Shown here in pieces: positions 32,948-41,011 of a stretch of DNA of 41,251 bases (position 1 is its first letter; each line of letters opens with the position of its first letter). A program made the translations under genes and the position numbers. Source of the stretch: an uncultured Rhodospirillaceae bacterium (GTDB lineage: Bacteria > Pseudomonadota > Alphaproteobacteria > UBA8366 > GCA-2717185); assembly GCA_913044215.1 (NCBI GenBank), contig CAJWOT010000008.1:1-41251 (forward strand), written 5' to 3'. Below the pieces are notes generated by a model. The model was not told the DNA's origin. It saw only the letters and a list, made by a program, of their open reading frames with translations, and searched no databases.

Positions 32948-33442
32948 TTACGAAAGCTGGCGGTACTTCCCGCGGTAGAAAATCAGTGGCGGTTCGTCGC
33001 CGCCATTGACCAGCTCATTGACACGCGCGACGACGATGTAGTGGTCGCCGCATTCATATTGGGCATGTTTCGTACACAGCAGAACGCCGTGATTGGGCTC
33101 GATGATGGGGGCGGCGTTGGACGCTTCGCGGTAGGACACGCCCTTCCATTTGCCCGGTCCGGTTTTTGCGAACTGATTCGACAGTTCCTGTTGGTCTTCG
33201 CGCAGCATGTTCAACGCGAAATGCTCGGTTTCCAGCAGAGTTTCGAATTCCGTCAGTGATTCCGCGATGCAGAAAGAGACCAATGGCGGATCGAGCGACA
33301 CCGAAGAGAAGGAATTCATCGTCACGCCGATCAATCCTTCCGCACCGCCCTTGCAGGTCATGACCATCACGCCGGTGGCAAAGCAGCCGACCGCGTCTCG
33401 AAATGCCCTTGGGTCGAGCGTTGAATTATCGGTGCTGGCCAT
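32948..33442 (-). CDS. Flavin reductase (HpaC-like, FMN/FAD:NAD(P)H)
   Basis: A 164-residue split-barrel flavin reductase that supplies reduced flavin to a separate oxygenase. FRDAVGCFATGVMVMT, GVTMNSFSSVSLDPPLVSFC and FALNMLREDQ are the family's classic segments, and GDHYIVVARV gives the conserved GDH motif near the C-terminus. It is divergent from the FADH2-dependent monooxygenase at 33549, separated by 106 nt, so the two are almost certainly the components of one system and share a promoter region. It converges on the cupin gene. Confidence 0.93.
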   Translation of the reverse strand: MASTDNSTLDPRAFRDAVGCFATGVMVMTCKGGAEGLIGVTMNSFSSVSLDPPLVSFCIAESLTEFETLLETEHFALNMLREDQQELSNQFAKTGPGKWKGVSYREASNAAPIIEPNHGVLLCTKHAQYECGDHYIVVARVNELVNGGDEPPLIFYRGKYRQLS

Positions 33443-33548
33443 GGATTGCCGGAGTCCCTGTCGCTGTTGTTGGCTGCTACTATAGCCATCGGCCCCTCAT
33501 TGCCAAACCCGCCGTACCGGCATCACCCACCCGCAGGAAAGGGAAATC

Positions 33549-35090
33549 ATGGCGATCTCATCAAAGCTCCAATCGAAGGGAGCGCCCTTGAAAGACGACC
33601 GGTTTCCAGGCGGTCTGCGTACCGGCGCGCAGTATCTCGACGCTTTGCGCAATGACGGCCGGCGGGTCTTCGTCGATGGCGAAGAGGTGAGCGATGTCAC
33701 GTCCCATCCTGCGTTCGCCGAGCCGGCCAAGACAATCGCAGGGCTGTTCGATATCGCCAGCGATCCGGCGAATGCCGAGCTGATGACCTACACCTCGCCG
33801 ACCTCGGGCGCGCCGGTCAACCGCATCTGGCAGCTGCCGGACTCGATCGAGGCGCTGACTGAGCGCAGGGCGGCGATCGAGCGGTGGTCGGAAGAGAGCC
33901 TTGGATTCATGGGGCGGACGCCGGACCATGTCGCCGGCTTCTTTGCCGGGTTCGCAGCGGCCCCGCAGGTGCTGGCGCGGGATGGCAATGAGCAATTCGC
34001 CGACAATGCGCTCAGAATCTATGAGTTTCTACGCGACAATGACGTGTACATCACCTACACGATCGTGCCACCGCAGATCGACCGCTCCAAGCCGGCACAT
34101 CAGCAGGAGCCGCCCGACCTGTATTGCGGCGTCGTCAAGGAGCGCGACGACGGCATCGTGATCAAGGGTGCACAGATGCTCGGCACCGGGTCGGTGTTCT
34201 CCGACTATGTCCACCAGAGCACGATCCATCCGATGCGGCCGGGCGACGAGAACCACGCGATCTCGCTGATCGTGCCGTGCAATGCGCCAGGGCTGAAAAT
34301 CCATTCGCGCCGCTCCTACGCCCGCGCGGCGTCAAGCATGTACGACTACCCGCTGGCCACACGCTTCGACGAGACGGATTCACTAGTCGTCTACGACAAC
34401 GTCTTCGTGCCGTGGGAGCATGTGTTCGTTTACAAGAATTTGGGCATTTGCGGTGCGCAATGGTTTGAGACGCCGGCGCATATCCTGGGCAACAATCAGG
34501 CACAGATCCGCTTTGTCACCAAGCTTCGCTTCCTGACCGGGTTGGCCCAGCGCATCACCCAGATGAACGGCATCAACAAGATGCCGCCGGTGCAAGGTCA
34601 GATCGCCGACATCGCGGTGCAGGCGGCCATGTATGAGGGGCTGCTTGATGGCCAGATCGCCAAGGCGCAACCGAACGAGAACGGCGTCTACGTGCCCAAT
34701 CCGCAGACCCACTATGCGGCGATGGTGCTGCAGTCGCGGCTTTACCCGGAAATTCTCGAAGTACTGCGCGAATTGACCGGCGGCGGCATGATCCAGCTGC
34801 CGTCCAACGTGAAGGATTTCGATACGCCCGAGGCGGGCGATGACATCCGCCGCTACGTGCAGTCGCCGGACTGGCCGGCAGAGGAGCGGGTGAAGCTGCT
34901 CAAGCTGGCCTGGGACGCGGTCGGTTCCGAATTCGCCAGCCGCCACGCCCAGTACGAAAAGTTCTACGCCGGCGCGCCCTTCATCGTGAAAAACCGCTTC
35001 ATGTGGAACTACGATTTTGAAACGAGCGAGGCGCTCGTGGACAAGGCGCTCGCCGGATACGACATGAAGGGGCGAGTGGAAGAGGAATGA
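33549..35090 (+). CDS. FADH2-dependent monooxygenase (4-hydroxyphenylacetate 3-hydroxylase HpaB family)
   Basis: A 513-residue oxygenase of the HpaB/acyl-CoA-dehydrogenase-like fold that hydroxylates a phenol or related aromatic using FADH2 from a reductase. The N-terminal RTGAQYLDALRNDGRRVFVDGE, the central YVHQSTIHPM and the flavin-contacting SMYDYPLATRFDE, and FVPWEHVFVY match the family; the C-terminal TGGGMIQLPSN is also typical. ATG 33549 follows GGAAAGGGAAAT. The likely partner reductase is the divergent gene at 32948. An LLM oxidoreductase follows 13 nt downstream. Whether it acts on 4-hydroxyphenylacetate or another phenolic is undetermined; the length agrees with HpaB (about 500-520). 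Confidence 0.92.
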   Translation: MAISSKLQSKGAPLKDDRFPGGLRTGAQYLDALRNDGRRVFVDGEEVSDVTSHPAFAEPAKTIAGLFDIASDPANAELMTYTSPTSGAPVNRIWQLPDSIEALTERRAAIERWSEESLGFMGRTPDHVAGFFAGFAAAPQVLARDGNEQFADNALRIYEFLRDNDVYITYTIVPPQIDRSKPAHQQEPPDLYCGVVKERDDGIVIKGAQMLGTGSVFSDYVHQSTIHPMRPGDENHAISLIVPCNAPGLKIHSRRSYARAASSMYDYPLATRFDETDSLVVYDNVFVPWEHVFVYKNLGICGAQWFETPAHILGNNQAQIRFVTKLRFLTGLAQRITQMNGINKMPPVQGQIADIAVQAAMYEGLLDGQIAKAQPNENGVYVPNPQTHYAAMVLQSRLYPEILEVLRELTGGGMIQLPSNVKDFDTPEAGDDIRRYVQSPDWPAEERVKLLKLAWDAVGSEFASRHAQYEKFYAGAPFIVKNRFMWNYDFETSEALVDKALAGYDMKGRVEEE

Positions 35091-35103
35091 AGGGGAGGTA
35101 GGA

Positions 35104-36003
35104 ATGAAAGCGGGCTGGGGAATACCGAATAACTGGGGCGGCGACGACCCAAAAGAACTGATCGATATCGCAGTTAAAGCCGAAGCGCTGGGCTTCGGCA
35201 GTGTCTGGGTGCGCGAACATCTGTTCCACGCGTCCTACGTGGCGGACCGGCTGCACGACCGGCCTTATTACGACGCGCTGACGGTCCTGATCGCGATCGG
35301 GCAGGCGACGGAAGCGATCCGGCTGGGCACGTCGGTCCTGGTGCTGCCGTGGCACGACCCGCCCCGGCTCGGCAAGATGATCGCGACCTTGGACCAACTG
35401 TCCGGCGGCCGGGTCGATATGGGCATTGGTGTCGCGATGACCGAGGACGAGTTCGAGAATCTCGGCGTTGATTTCAAGACGCGCGGCAAGCGGACGGATG
35501 ATTTCCTCGGCGCGCTGCAGGCGCTGTGGACGCAGGATATTCCGGACTATGCCGGTGACTTCTATCGCTACAGCGGGCAGCGTTTTTCGCCCAAACCGAA
35601 GCAGCAGCCCTATCCGCCGATCCTGGTGGGCGGCTACAGCAAGGCGGCGTTCCGGCGCATCGCCCGGTTCGGCGACGGTTGGCACACCTTGCGGCAATCG
35701 CCGAAACAAGTCGCGGCGGGCGTGGCGGAAATCGTCCGGCTGACGGAAGACGCTGGCCGCGGCGCGTCCGGACTGCGCCATTCGATCACCCTGCCGCTCG
35801 ACTACTCCGGCAAGAAGGACCCGGACCCGTCGGTCGTGGATCGCACCATCCTGCGCGGCAGCGATGACGACATGGCGGAAACGATCAACGCCTACCGCGA
35901 CGCAGGATTGGACGAGATCATCGTCAGCGTCAATACGGCGGATCTGACGGAGAACACCGAGACGATGACCCGTTTCATGGAAGGGGCCTGGGCGAAGATA
36001 TAG
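35104..36003 (+). CDS. LLM-class flavin-dependent oxidoreductase
   Basis: A 299-residue luciferase-like TIM-barrel enzyme. MKAGWGIPNNWGG, GFGSVWVREHLFHA, the barrel loop LSGGRVDMGIGV and PPILVGGYSKAAFRRIARFG are characteristic. It is most similar to F420-dependent members, although FMNH2 from the nearby reductase is equally possible. A strong GGGGAGG ribosome binding site precedes ATG 35104. It forms an operon with the monooxygenase. A second, different LLM enzyme is at 6851-7678. Confidence 0.92.
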   Translation: MKAGWGIPNNWGGDDPKELIDIAVKAEALGFGSVWVREHLFHASYVADRLHDRPYYDALTVLIAIGQATEAIRLGTSVLVLPWHDPPRLGKMIATLDQLSGGRVDMGIGVAMTEDEFENLGVDFKTRGKRTDDFLGALQALWTQDIPDYAGDFYRYSGQRFSPKPKQQPYPPILVGGYSKAAFRRIARFGDGWHTLRQSPKQVAAGVAEIVRLTEDAGRGASGLRHSITLPLDYSGKKDPDPSVVDRTILRGSDDDMAETINAYRDAGLDEIIVSVNTADLTENTETMTRFMEGAWAKI

Positions 36004-36053
36004 AGGAACTTGCCTCGAAAGAAACTATTCGCACCTTTCGCGGCACCCGCATC

Positions 36054-36153
36054 AGCTGTCATCCCGCACTTGATGCGGGATGACAGCTGCGTTCCGGTTG
36101 ATTTAAGACAGGCCGCTCGCGGTCGCTGGACCGGGTCCCGGATCAAGTCCGGG
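36054..36153. repeat. Two palindromic repeats between convergent genes
   Basis: A perfect 15-bp inverted repeat (AGCTGTCATCCCGCA, loop CTTGA) spans 36054-36088. A second stem, CCCGGA-TCAAG-TCCGGG, is at 36137-36153. The TCATCCCG and CCCGGATCAAGTCCGGG cores are widespread interspersed palindromes of Alphaproteobacteria. Lying between the ends of convergent genes (36003 and 36180), they may also act as a bidirectional terminator. Confidence 0.75.
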
Positions 36154-36179
36154 CCGACACAACGTGGGGTTCGTTCCGT

Positions 36180-37481
36180 CTACCCCGGCACCCGGCCCCT
36201 TGGATGGCCGAACCGTTCGGTCAGAACCGCTTCCAGTTCCTTATCACTGGTCGCAACCCAGGCGCCAGGTCTCGTGCAGAAGGCCGCAGCATTACGGGCC
36301 GCGGCCGGTTCCTCGCCCTTTTCCGCCAGCGCTTTCGCCTGACCGATAATCAGCCGGCGGAAATGCACGACGGCGGCGTCCGTCGCCGTCAAATTCTCCC
36401 GCGTACGGTCGGCGATCCAGCCTTGGCTTTGCTGGATCATGATGTCCTGCTCGGCGGTGCCCTTCACGCCAGTGTAGGTTTGGTGTTTCTGGACTTCGCG
36501 GTCGATATCGTAATCGTTCGACCGGTTGCGCATCGGCATATAGTCGGCACCGACTTCAGCGAAGATGCCGTGGCCTTCCTTGATCTTCGCCAGTTCCGCG
36601 TCATGCAAGTCGCGTTCCGGGTTCCAGGCGTAGCAATACATCCAGCAGCCGGTATCGGTGGTCGGCACCAGGGTGAAGCCGTAATAGGTCTCGCCCGGCA
36701 CGGTTGCCGGGCCGGTGCCGTGCGAGGGCAGCATAAACTGGGTCATGCGCCAATAGAGTTCGCCCTCGTCGTCGGTCGCCCGCGCGCCGCCGGCGACGAA
36801 CCCCACATCATGATCCAGCAAATCGAATTTCGGCCGCCCATCGCGGCGCATCCACTCCAGGTGCCGGTTCGGCGAGTTGGCGTCGCGGTTCTCGGTTGTT
36901 TGAAGGCTGGGCGCCGGCATGTGCAGGAACGAGAAATGCGAGGTGTCGAGATCACCTTCCATGATCTGCACCCAGTTGCACTCGATCCTCTGCTTCATGA
37001 CGTAGCGCTTGCTGTCGGAGACCAGCCCGAACTCGAGCTGCGGGATTTCCGGCAGCTCGTCGGTCTGCGGGCCCAGATAGGCCCAAACGAAATCGCCATA
37101 CTCGCGCGTCGGATAGGCCTTAACCCGCATCGTATCGTGCATGCGCACGCCGGGTGGGACGTTGGGAAGGTCTGCGGCCTTGCCTTCACGGTCGAATTTC
37201 CAGCCGTGATAGACGCAGCGCAGACCGCATTCCTCGTTGCGTCCATAATAGAGATCGGCACCGCGGTGCGGACAGTAGCGGTCGATCAGGCCAACCACGC
37301 CGTCGCTGTCGCGGAACGCCACCAATTCCTCGCCAAGCACGGTGACGCGAACCGGTGCCCCATCCGGTTCCGGTAACTCCTCCGTCAATGCGACCGGTTG
37401 CCAGAACCGGCGGAAGTACTGGCCCATCGGCGTGTCGGCGCCGGACAGAGTCAACAGTTCGTTTTCTTCGACAGTCAGCAT
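36180..37481 (-). CDS. Rieske aromatic ring-hydroxylating oxygenase, alpha subunit (phthalate dioxygenase-like)
   Basis: A 433-residue oxygenase subunit. The Rieske cluster is ligated by C70 and H72 (CPHRG) and C89 and H92 (CVYHGW). The mononuclear iron site shows D179 with H182 and H187 (GDLDTSHFSFLH). These single-component-alpha proteins resemble phthalate 4,5-dioxygenase and related O-demethylases, which need a separate FMN/2Fe-2S reductase; none is in the window. ATG 37481 has an A/T-rich upstream region but only a weak ribosome binding site. It follows the small secreted protein gene with a terminator hairpin between them, so it is probably transcribed on its own. Confidence 0.93.
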   Translation of the reverse strand: MLTVEENELLTLSGADTPMGQYFRRFWQPVALTEELPEPDGAPVRVTVLGEELVAFRDSDGVVGLIDRYCPHRGADLYYGRNEECGLRCVYHGWKFDREGKAADLPNVPPGVRMHDTMRVKAYPTREYGDFVWAYLGPQTDELPEIPQLEFGLVSDSKRYVMKQRIECNWVQIMEGDLDTSHFSFLHMPAPSLQTTENRDANSPNRHLEWMRRDGRPKFDLLDHDVGFVAGGARATDDEGELYWRMTQFMLPSHGTGPATVPGETYYGFTLVPTTDTGCWMYCYAWNPERDLHDAELAKIKEGHGIFAEVGADYMPMRNRSNDYDIDREVQKHQTYTGVKGTAEQDIMIQQSQGWIADRTRENLTATDAAVVHFRRLIIGQAKALAEKGEEPAAARNAAAFCTRPGAWVATSDKELEAVLTERFGHPRGRVPG

Positions 37482-37520
37482 GGTGTTAATCTTTTATTCC
37501 AGTTCGGTTCACCATAGCAA

Positions 37521-37546
37521 AAGGGCGCGGCCAATGCCGCGCCCTT
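37521..37546 (-). terminator. Rho-independent terminator of the small secreted protein gene
   Basis: AAGGGCGCGGC (37521-37531) pairs perfectly with GCCGCGCCCTT (37536-37546) around a four-base loop. Read on the minus strand the stem is followed by TTTTGC, a short U-tract. It starts 26 nt beyond the stop of the gene at 37573 and lies before the Rieske gene start. Confidence 0.8.
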
Positions 37547-37572
37547 CCGCAAACTTCATATCGCCATGGGCG

Positions 37573-37980
37573 TTATTTGCACTTGAACGTCATCTTCTTT
37601 TTCTTGCCGTTCAGATAGGCGGTGTAGGACTTCTTCTCGCCTTCGACCTTGACCAGCTTGTAATTCTGCGGCTCACCGACCACGCCGAACTGCAGCGATA
37701 GCGTATCGCCCGATATACTCCATTTGCCCTGCATGGTCGTGGATTTGCCGATATTACGGTCGGCGCTTCCGGATGTGGCGGATGCGTCCTTGAAATAGAA
37801 GTCGGTACCCTTATCCCGACCCTTCTTGCCGGCCTTCCAGTCGCAGGTGATGCTGCCCTTCGCGAAAGCCTTTTTCACCTCGTCCGCCGACATGAACTTT
37901 TTGTCGCCGGCCTGCGCCGTGACACCGCTTGCCAGGAGCGCGACGGATGCGGTGGCGATGAAGGTTTTGATCGATTTCAT
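37573..37980 (-). CDS. Small secreted protein of unknown function
   Basis: A 135-residue protein I do not recognise. The N-terminus MKSIKTFIATASVALLASG followed by VTAQA is a clear Sec signal with likely cleavage after AQA, leaving about 110 residues. The mature part is lysine-rich and has two cysteines, one in SITCDW and one at the penultimate residue of TFKCK, able to form a disulfide. GKWSISGDTLSLQFG and ENYKLVKVEG-like strands suggest a small beta-barrel. ATG 37980 is used because the signal begins there and AGGGGGACCCCC lies upstream; the frame extends upstream without conserved features. It is flanked by a terminator downstream. No partner is apparent. Confidence 0.85.
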   Translation of the reverse strand: MKSIKTFIATASVALLASGVTAQAGDKKFMSADEVKKAFAKGSITCDWKAGKKGRDKGTDFYFKDASATSGSADRNIGKSTTMQGKWSISGDTLSLQFGVVGEPQNYKLVKVEGEKKSYTAYLNGKKKKMTFKCK

Positions 37981-38071
37981 GGGGGTCCCCCTGTCGTTTC
38001 GTTCCCTGATTGCCGTGTATTCTGCAAAAACAGACCGACGCCGTCCATAGACGGGTCGAAATGCAGTTCGA

Positions 38072-38908
38072 TCAGTTCGGGTCACCAAGTTGGGCGCAGA
38101 GTTCGTCCATGCGCAGCTCGCCTTCCCGGGTCTGACCGCCAATATCCAAGAAGCGTTGCATATTGCGCCGCGCTTCATCGGTTCGGAGCAGTTGCTCGAA
38201 CAGATACGCCTCTTCGATAAGACCTTCTGTCCAGGGGCGTTCGGCTTGATTGACCGCCAGTTTTGCCTGCCGCACCGCCTGTGGCGAGAAGGACGCGATC
38301 CGCTGCGCGAGCTTGTCGACGAACGGGCCTATTTCGTCCGGCTCGAAGATGCGGTTGAGATATCCCCAGCGTTCGGCCGTCTCCGCATCCAAATCGTCAC
38401 CGCTCAGGATGAGCTCCAGCGCCCGGCCCCGGCCCAGCAATCGGGGCATCCTCTGCGTGCCCGTGCCGCCGGGGATGATACCCAACGGTACCTCCATCTG
38501 GTTCACTTTGGTCTTGCCGCGCACGCCGAAGCGCATGTCGAAGGACGCCGACAGTTCGCTGCCGCCGCCACCGACCCGGCCTTCGATACGGGCGATGATG
38601 ATTTTGTTCATGGTGCGGAAGCGCTCGCACAGCACGTGAAATGGTTTCAGTTGGGCATCGCGTTGCGGCTCGAAGCCGATAGGCCGGTCGAGGATGGCCG
38701 CGACGTCGAAATGGGCGAGGAAGAATTCCGGGTCGGCGCTGCGTATGATGACGACGGTCAAACCTGTATCGGCTTTCAACTGCGACGATAGCGCGTTCAA
38801 CTCGCCCAGCAGTTCCATGGTGATGACATTGGCCGGCGGGTTGTCGATGGTCACGGTCGCGACGCGGCCGCTGGTTTCGACGGTCAGAAATTCGAATTCG
38901 TAGGCCAT
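38072..38908 (-). CDS. Enoyl-CoA hydratase/isomerase-family protein
   Basis: A 278-residue crotonase-fold enzyme that hydrates or otherwise modifies enoyl-CoA thioesters. GRVATVTIDNPPANVIT starts the domain. The oxyanion hole region GRVGGGGSELSAS carries E118 and QMEVPLGIIPGGTG carries E139, the two catalytic glutamates of hydratases. ATG 38908 has a perfect AGGAGG eight bases upstream; the frame is open further but the start is clear. It is the last of the PxpA-like / CoA-transferase group (20-nt gap from the PxpA-like gene). It could be a hydratase or a ring-opening/elimination member of the family. Confidence 0.92.
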   Translation of the reverse strand: MAYEFEFLTVETSGRVATVTIDNPPANVITMELLGELNALSSQLKADTGLTVVIIRSADPEFFLAHFDVAAILDRPIGFEPQRDAQLKPFHVLCERFRTMNKIIIARIEGRVGGGGSELSASFDMRFGVRGKTKVNQMEVPLGIIPGGTGTQRMPRLLGRGRALELILSGDDLDAETAERWGYLNRIFEPDEIGPFVDKLAQRIASFSPQAVRQAKLAVNQAERPWTEGLIEEAYLFEQLLRTDEARRNMQRFLDIGGQTREGELRMDELCAQLGDPN

Positions 38909-38927
38909 ACGATCCTCCTGGACAGAT

Positions 38928-39782
38928 TCAAAAAAGTCCTGTCGTCGGTTTGATCTCAATTCCTTCGCCATTCAGTGCAGCGGCGACCGCCTTTCCCATT
39001 GCGTCAGCACCGGGGGTGTCGCTGTGCAGGCAGAAGGTGTCGGCAGCCATTGGGATCATTGTGCCATCTACCGTTTCGACCGTACCGTCGCGCACGACGC
39101 CGAGGACCTGGGCGACCGCTCTCTCGGCACTTTCCAGCGTTGCGCGCGGATGGCTGCGGTCGACGATGCGGCCGTTCGCGCCGTAGCGGCGGTCGACGTA
39201 GCATTCCGCCGTGACCCGCAGACCGGAAGCCTTCACCTGGTCGAGGGTCCCCGATACGGCGGGCGCGATGACGATGACCTCCGGATCGAAGGCGAGGATC
39301 GCTTGAATCATCGCCGCACAGGCCCACTCTTTTTCCGTGACGTCGAAATACAGTGTGCCATGGCATTTGACCGTACGGATGCGCTGGCCGAATTCGCGCA
39401 GCACACCGTCGAGCGCGCCGAATTGGTATAGGAAGACGCTGACCAGTTCTTCCTGGCTCATCTCGATACGATCCTGCCCGAAATTGAAGAGACCGGGATA
39501 GGACGGGTGCGCACCGATCTGGATTTCGTTTTCCAGGAGTGTCGGGATCAGCCGACGCAGCACCAGCGGGTCGCCGGAATGCAGGCCGCAGGCAAGATAG
39601 GCCGAGGTGATGATCGGTAGCAGTACATCGTCGGCCCGATCCATGGTATGGCGCGGGTGAAAGCCAACGCCCGTCTCCGGAATGACGGTTTGCTGCAGAA
39701 CCTCGGTCGGAATGCCGGCGGGTGGCAGCACGAAGCCCTCCGCCAACTCGGTCGACAGGTCGACTGTGACTTTCTTGTTCAT
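38928..39782 (-). CDS. LamB/YcsF-family protein (5-oxoprolinase subunit A, PxpA-like), divergent
   Basis: A 284-residue member of the family in which PxpA, with PxpB and PxpC, hydrolyses 5-oxoproline to glutamate using ATP. Conserved segments are ACGLHSGDP, GAHPSYPG, VKCHGTLYF, AECYVDRRYG and CLHSDTPGADAMG. Differences are marked: the N-terminal DLNCDLGE of PxpA reads DLSTELAEGF and the GFGRR segment reads FNFGQDRIEM. No PxpB or PxpC is adjacent. It begins 4 nt after the CoA-transferase gene. A different lactam or amide substrate is likely. Confidence 0.82.
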   Translation of the reverse strand: MNKKVTVDLSTELAEGFVLPPAGIPTEVLQQTVIPETGVGFHPRHTMDRADDVLLPIITSAYLACGLHSGDPLVLRRLIPTLLENEIQIGAHPSYPGLFNFGQDRIEMSQEELVSVFLYQFGALDGVLREFGQRIRTVKCHGTLYFDVTEKEWACAAMIQAILAFDPEVIVIAPAVSGTLDQVKASGLRVTAECYVDRRYGANGRIVDRSHPRATLESAERAVAQVLGVVRDGTVETVDGTMIPMAADTFCLHSDTPGADAMGKAVAAALNGEGIEIKPTTGLF

Positions 39783-39786
39783 GGAA

Positions 39787-40986
39787 TCACTCCGTTCCGT
39801 CTAGGACTGCGCCTTCATTGAGGAGCCGCGCGATTTCGTCTGCATCATAGCCATGCTCCGCGAGGATGGCGCTGGTGTGCTCGCCGAAACGCGGCGGATC
39901 GCGCCGGATCGTGGGCGGCGACTTGCTGAGACTGTAGGGAGGCTTCATCAGGCGGACCCGCCCTTCGGAGGGATGATCCATCTCTTGCCAGAACCCGACA
40001 TCGGCGAGATGGCCGTCCGCGACAACCTCCTCCAGGCTCGAAATCGGCATGCAGGGAACGCCCGCCTCGGCCAGAAGTTTGGTCCATTCCGCGGTGGTGC
40101 GCTCCAGCATCAACTCGCCGATCAGCGCGTTGACCGCATCGATGTTCGCCGTGCGGGATTTTCGGTCTTTCAAGATCGGGTTTTCCCACAGATCTTCGCG
40201 ATCGATCGCTTTCAGGAAGCCGCGCCAGTGCTTGTCGCTGCCGGGCAAGGCGCAGATATGGCCGTCCTTGGTCTTGTAGGGCCAGCGCATGGGTTTGGCG
40301 TGCCGGATCGACCCCGGCGGGCCGATCGGCGGTAAAAAGCTCTCGCCGCAGAGATGCTCCGGAAAGATGAAACTGACCATGCTCTCGAACATGGGCACCT
40401 CGATCTCTTGCCCTTCGCCGGTGGCGAGCTTGTGGTACAGCGCCGCCGACATGGCGTAGGCGGCAAACAGGCCGGTTGTTTTGTCGGCAATCAGGGACGG
40501 TACGTAGCGCGCCTCCTTGCCGCCGAACCCCTCCAGGGCAACGAAGCCGGATGCGCCTTGGATGACATCGTCATAGGCGGCTTGCCCCGCATAGCGGCCC
40601 TCGCGTCCGAAGCCCCAGATGTTGCAATAGATTATGTTCGGGTTGATCTCGCGCACGCGGTCGTAATCGAAGCCGAGCCGCTCGAGCGGTTCTGGCCGCA
40701 TGTTGTGTACAAACAAATCGGTTTCGCGCAGCAAGGCCCGGAACGCTTCCGCACCGCCTTCCGTCTTCAGGTTCAACGCGATAGCTCGTTTGTTGCGGTT
40801 CAGCTGCAGGAAACTGGCCGCCATGCCGGTGTTCTGCGCCGGTCCGCTGCCGCGGGTCAGGTCGCCGTCTGGCGCTTCGACCTTGATCACTTCCGCCCCC
40901 ATGTCGCCCAGCAATTGGCTGGAATAGGGGCCGACGAACACCGTCGTCATGTCCACCACACGGATTCCGTCGAACGGTCCTGGCAT
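39787..40986 (-). CDS. CaiB/BaiF-family (class III) CoA-transferase
   Basis: A 399-residue CoA-transferase that moves CoA from a donor thioester to a carboxylic acid. PFDGIRVVDMTTVFVGPYSS and LGDMGAEVIKVEAPDGDLTR form the CoA-binding Rossmann-like start, LNRNKRAIALNLKTEGG is the second signature and AAYDDVIQGASGF holds the catalytic Asp (139 or 140). ATG 40986 lies just downstream of the cyclodeaminase-family gene. The PxpA-like gene follows by 4 nt and the hydratase after that, so a CoA-activated acid is a probable substrate for the group. Confidence 0.94.
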   Translation of the reverse strand: MPGPFDGIRVVDMTTVFVGPYSSQLLGDMGAEVIKVEAPDGDLTRGSGPAQNTGMAASFLQLNRNKRAIALNLKTEGGAEAFRALLRETDLFVHNMRPEPLERLGFDYDRVREINPNIIYCNIWGFGREGRYAGQAAYDDVIQGASGFVALEGFGGKEARYVPSLIADKTTGLFAAYAMSAALYHKLATGEGQEIEVPMFESMVSFIFPEHLCGESFLPPIGPPGSIRHAKPMRWPYKTKDGHICALPGSDKHWRGFLKAIDREDLWENPILKDRKSRTANIDAVNALIGELMLERTTAEWTKLLAEAGVPCMPISSLEEVVADGHLADVGFWQEMDHPSEGRVRLMKPPYSLSKSPPTIRRDPPRFGEHTSAILAEHGYDADEIARLLNEGAVLDGTE

Positions 40987-41011
40987 GCTTTCCGTTTCCT
41001 TTTCTTTTTGT

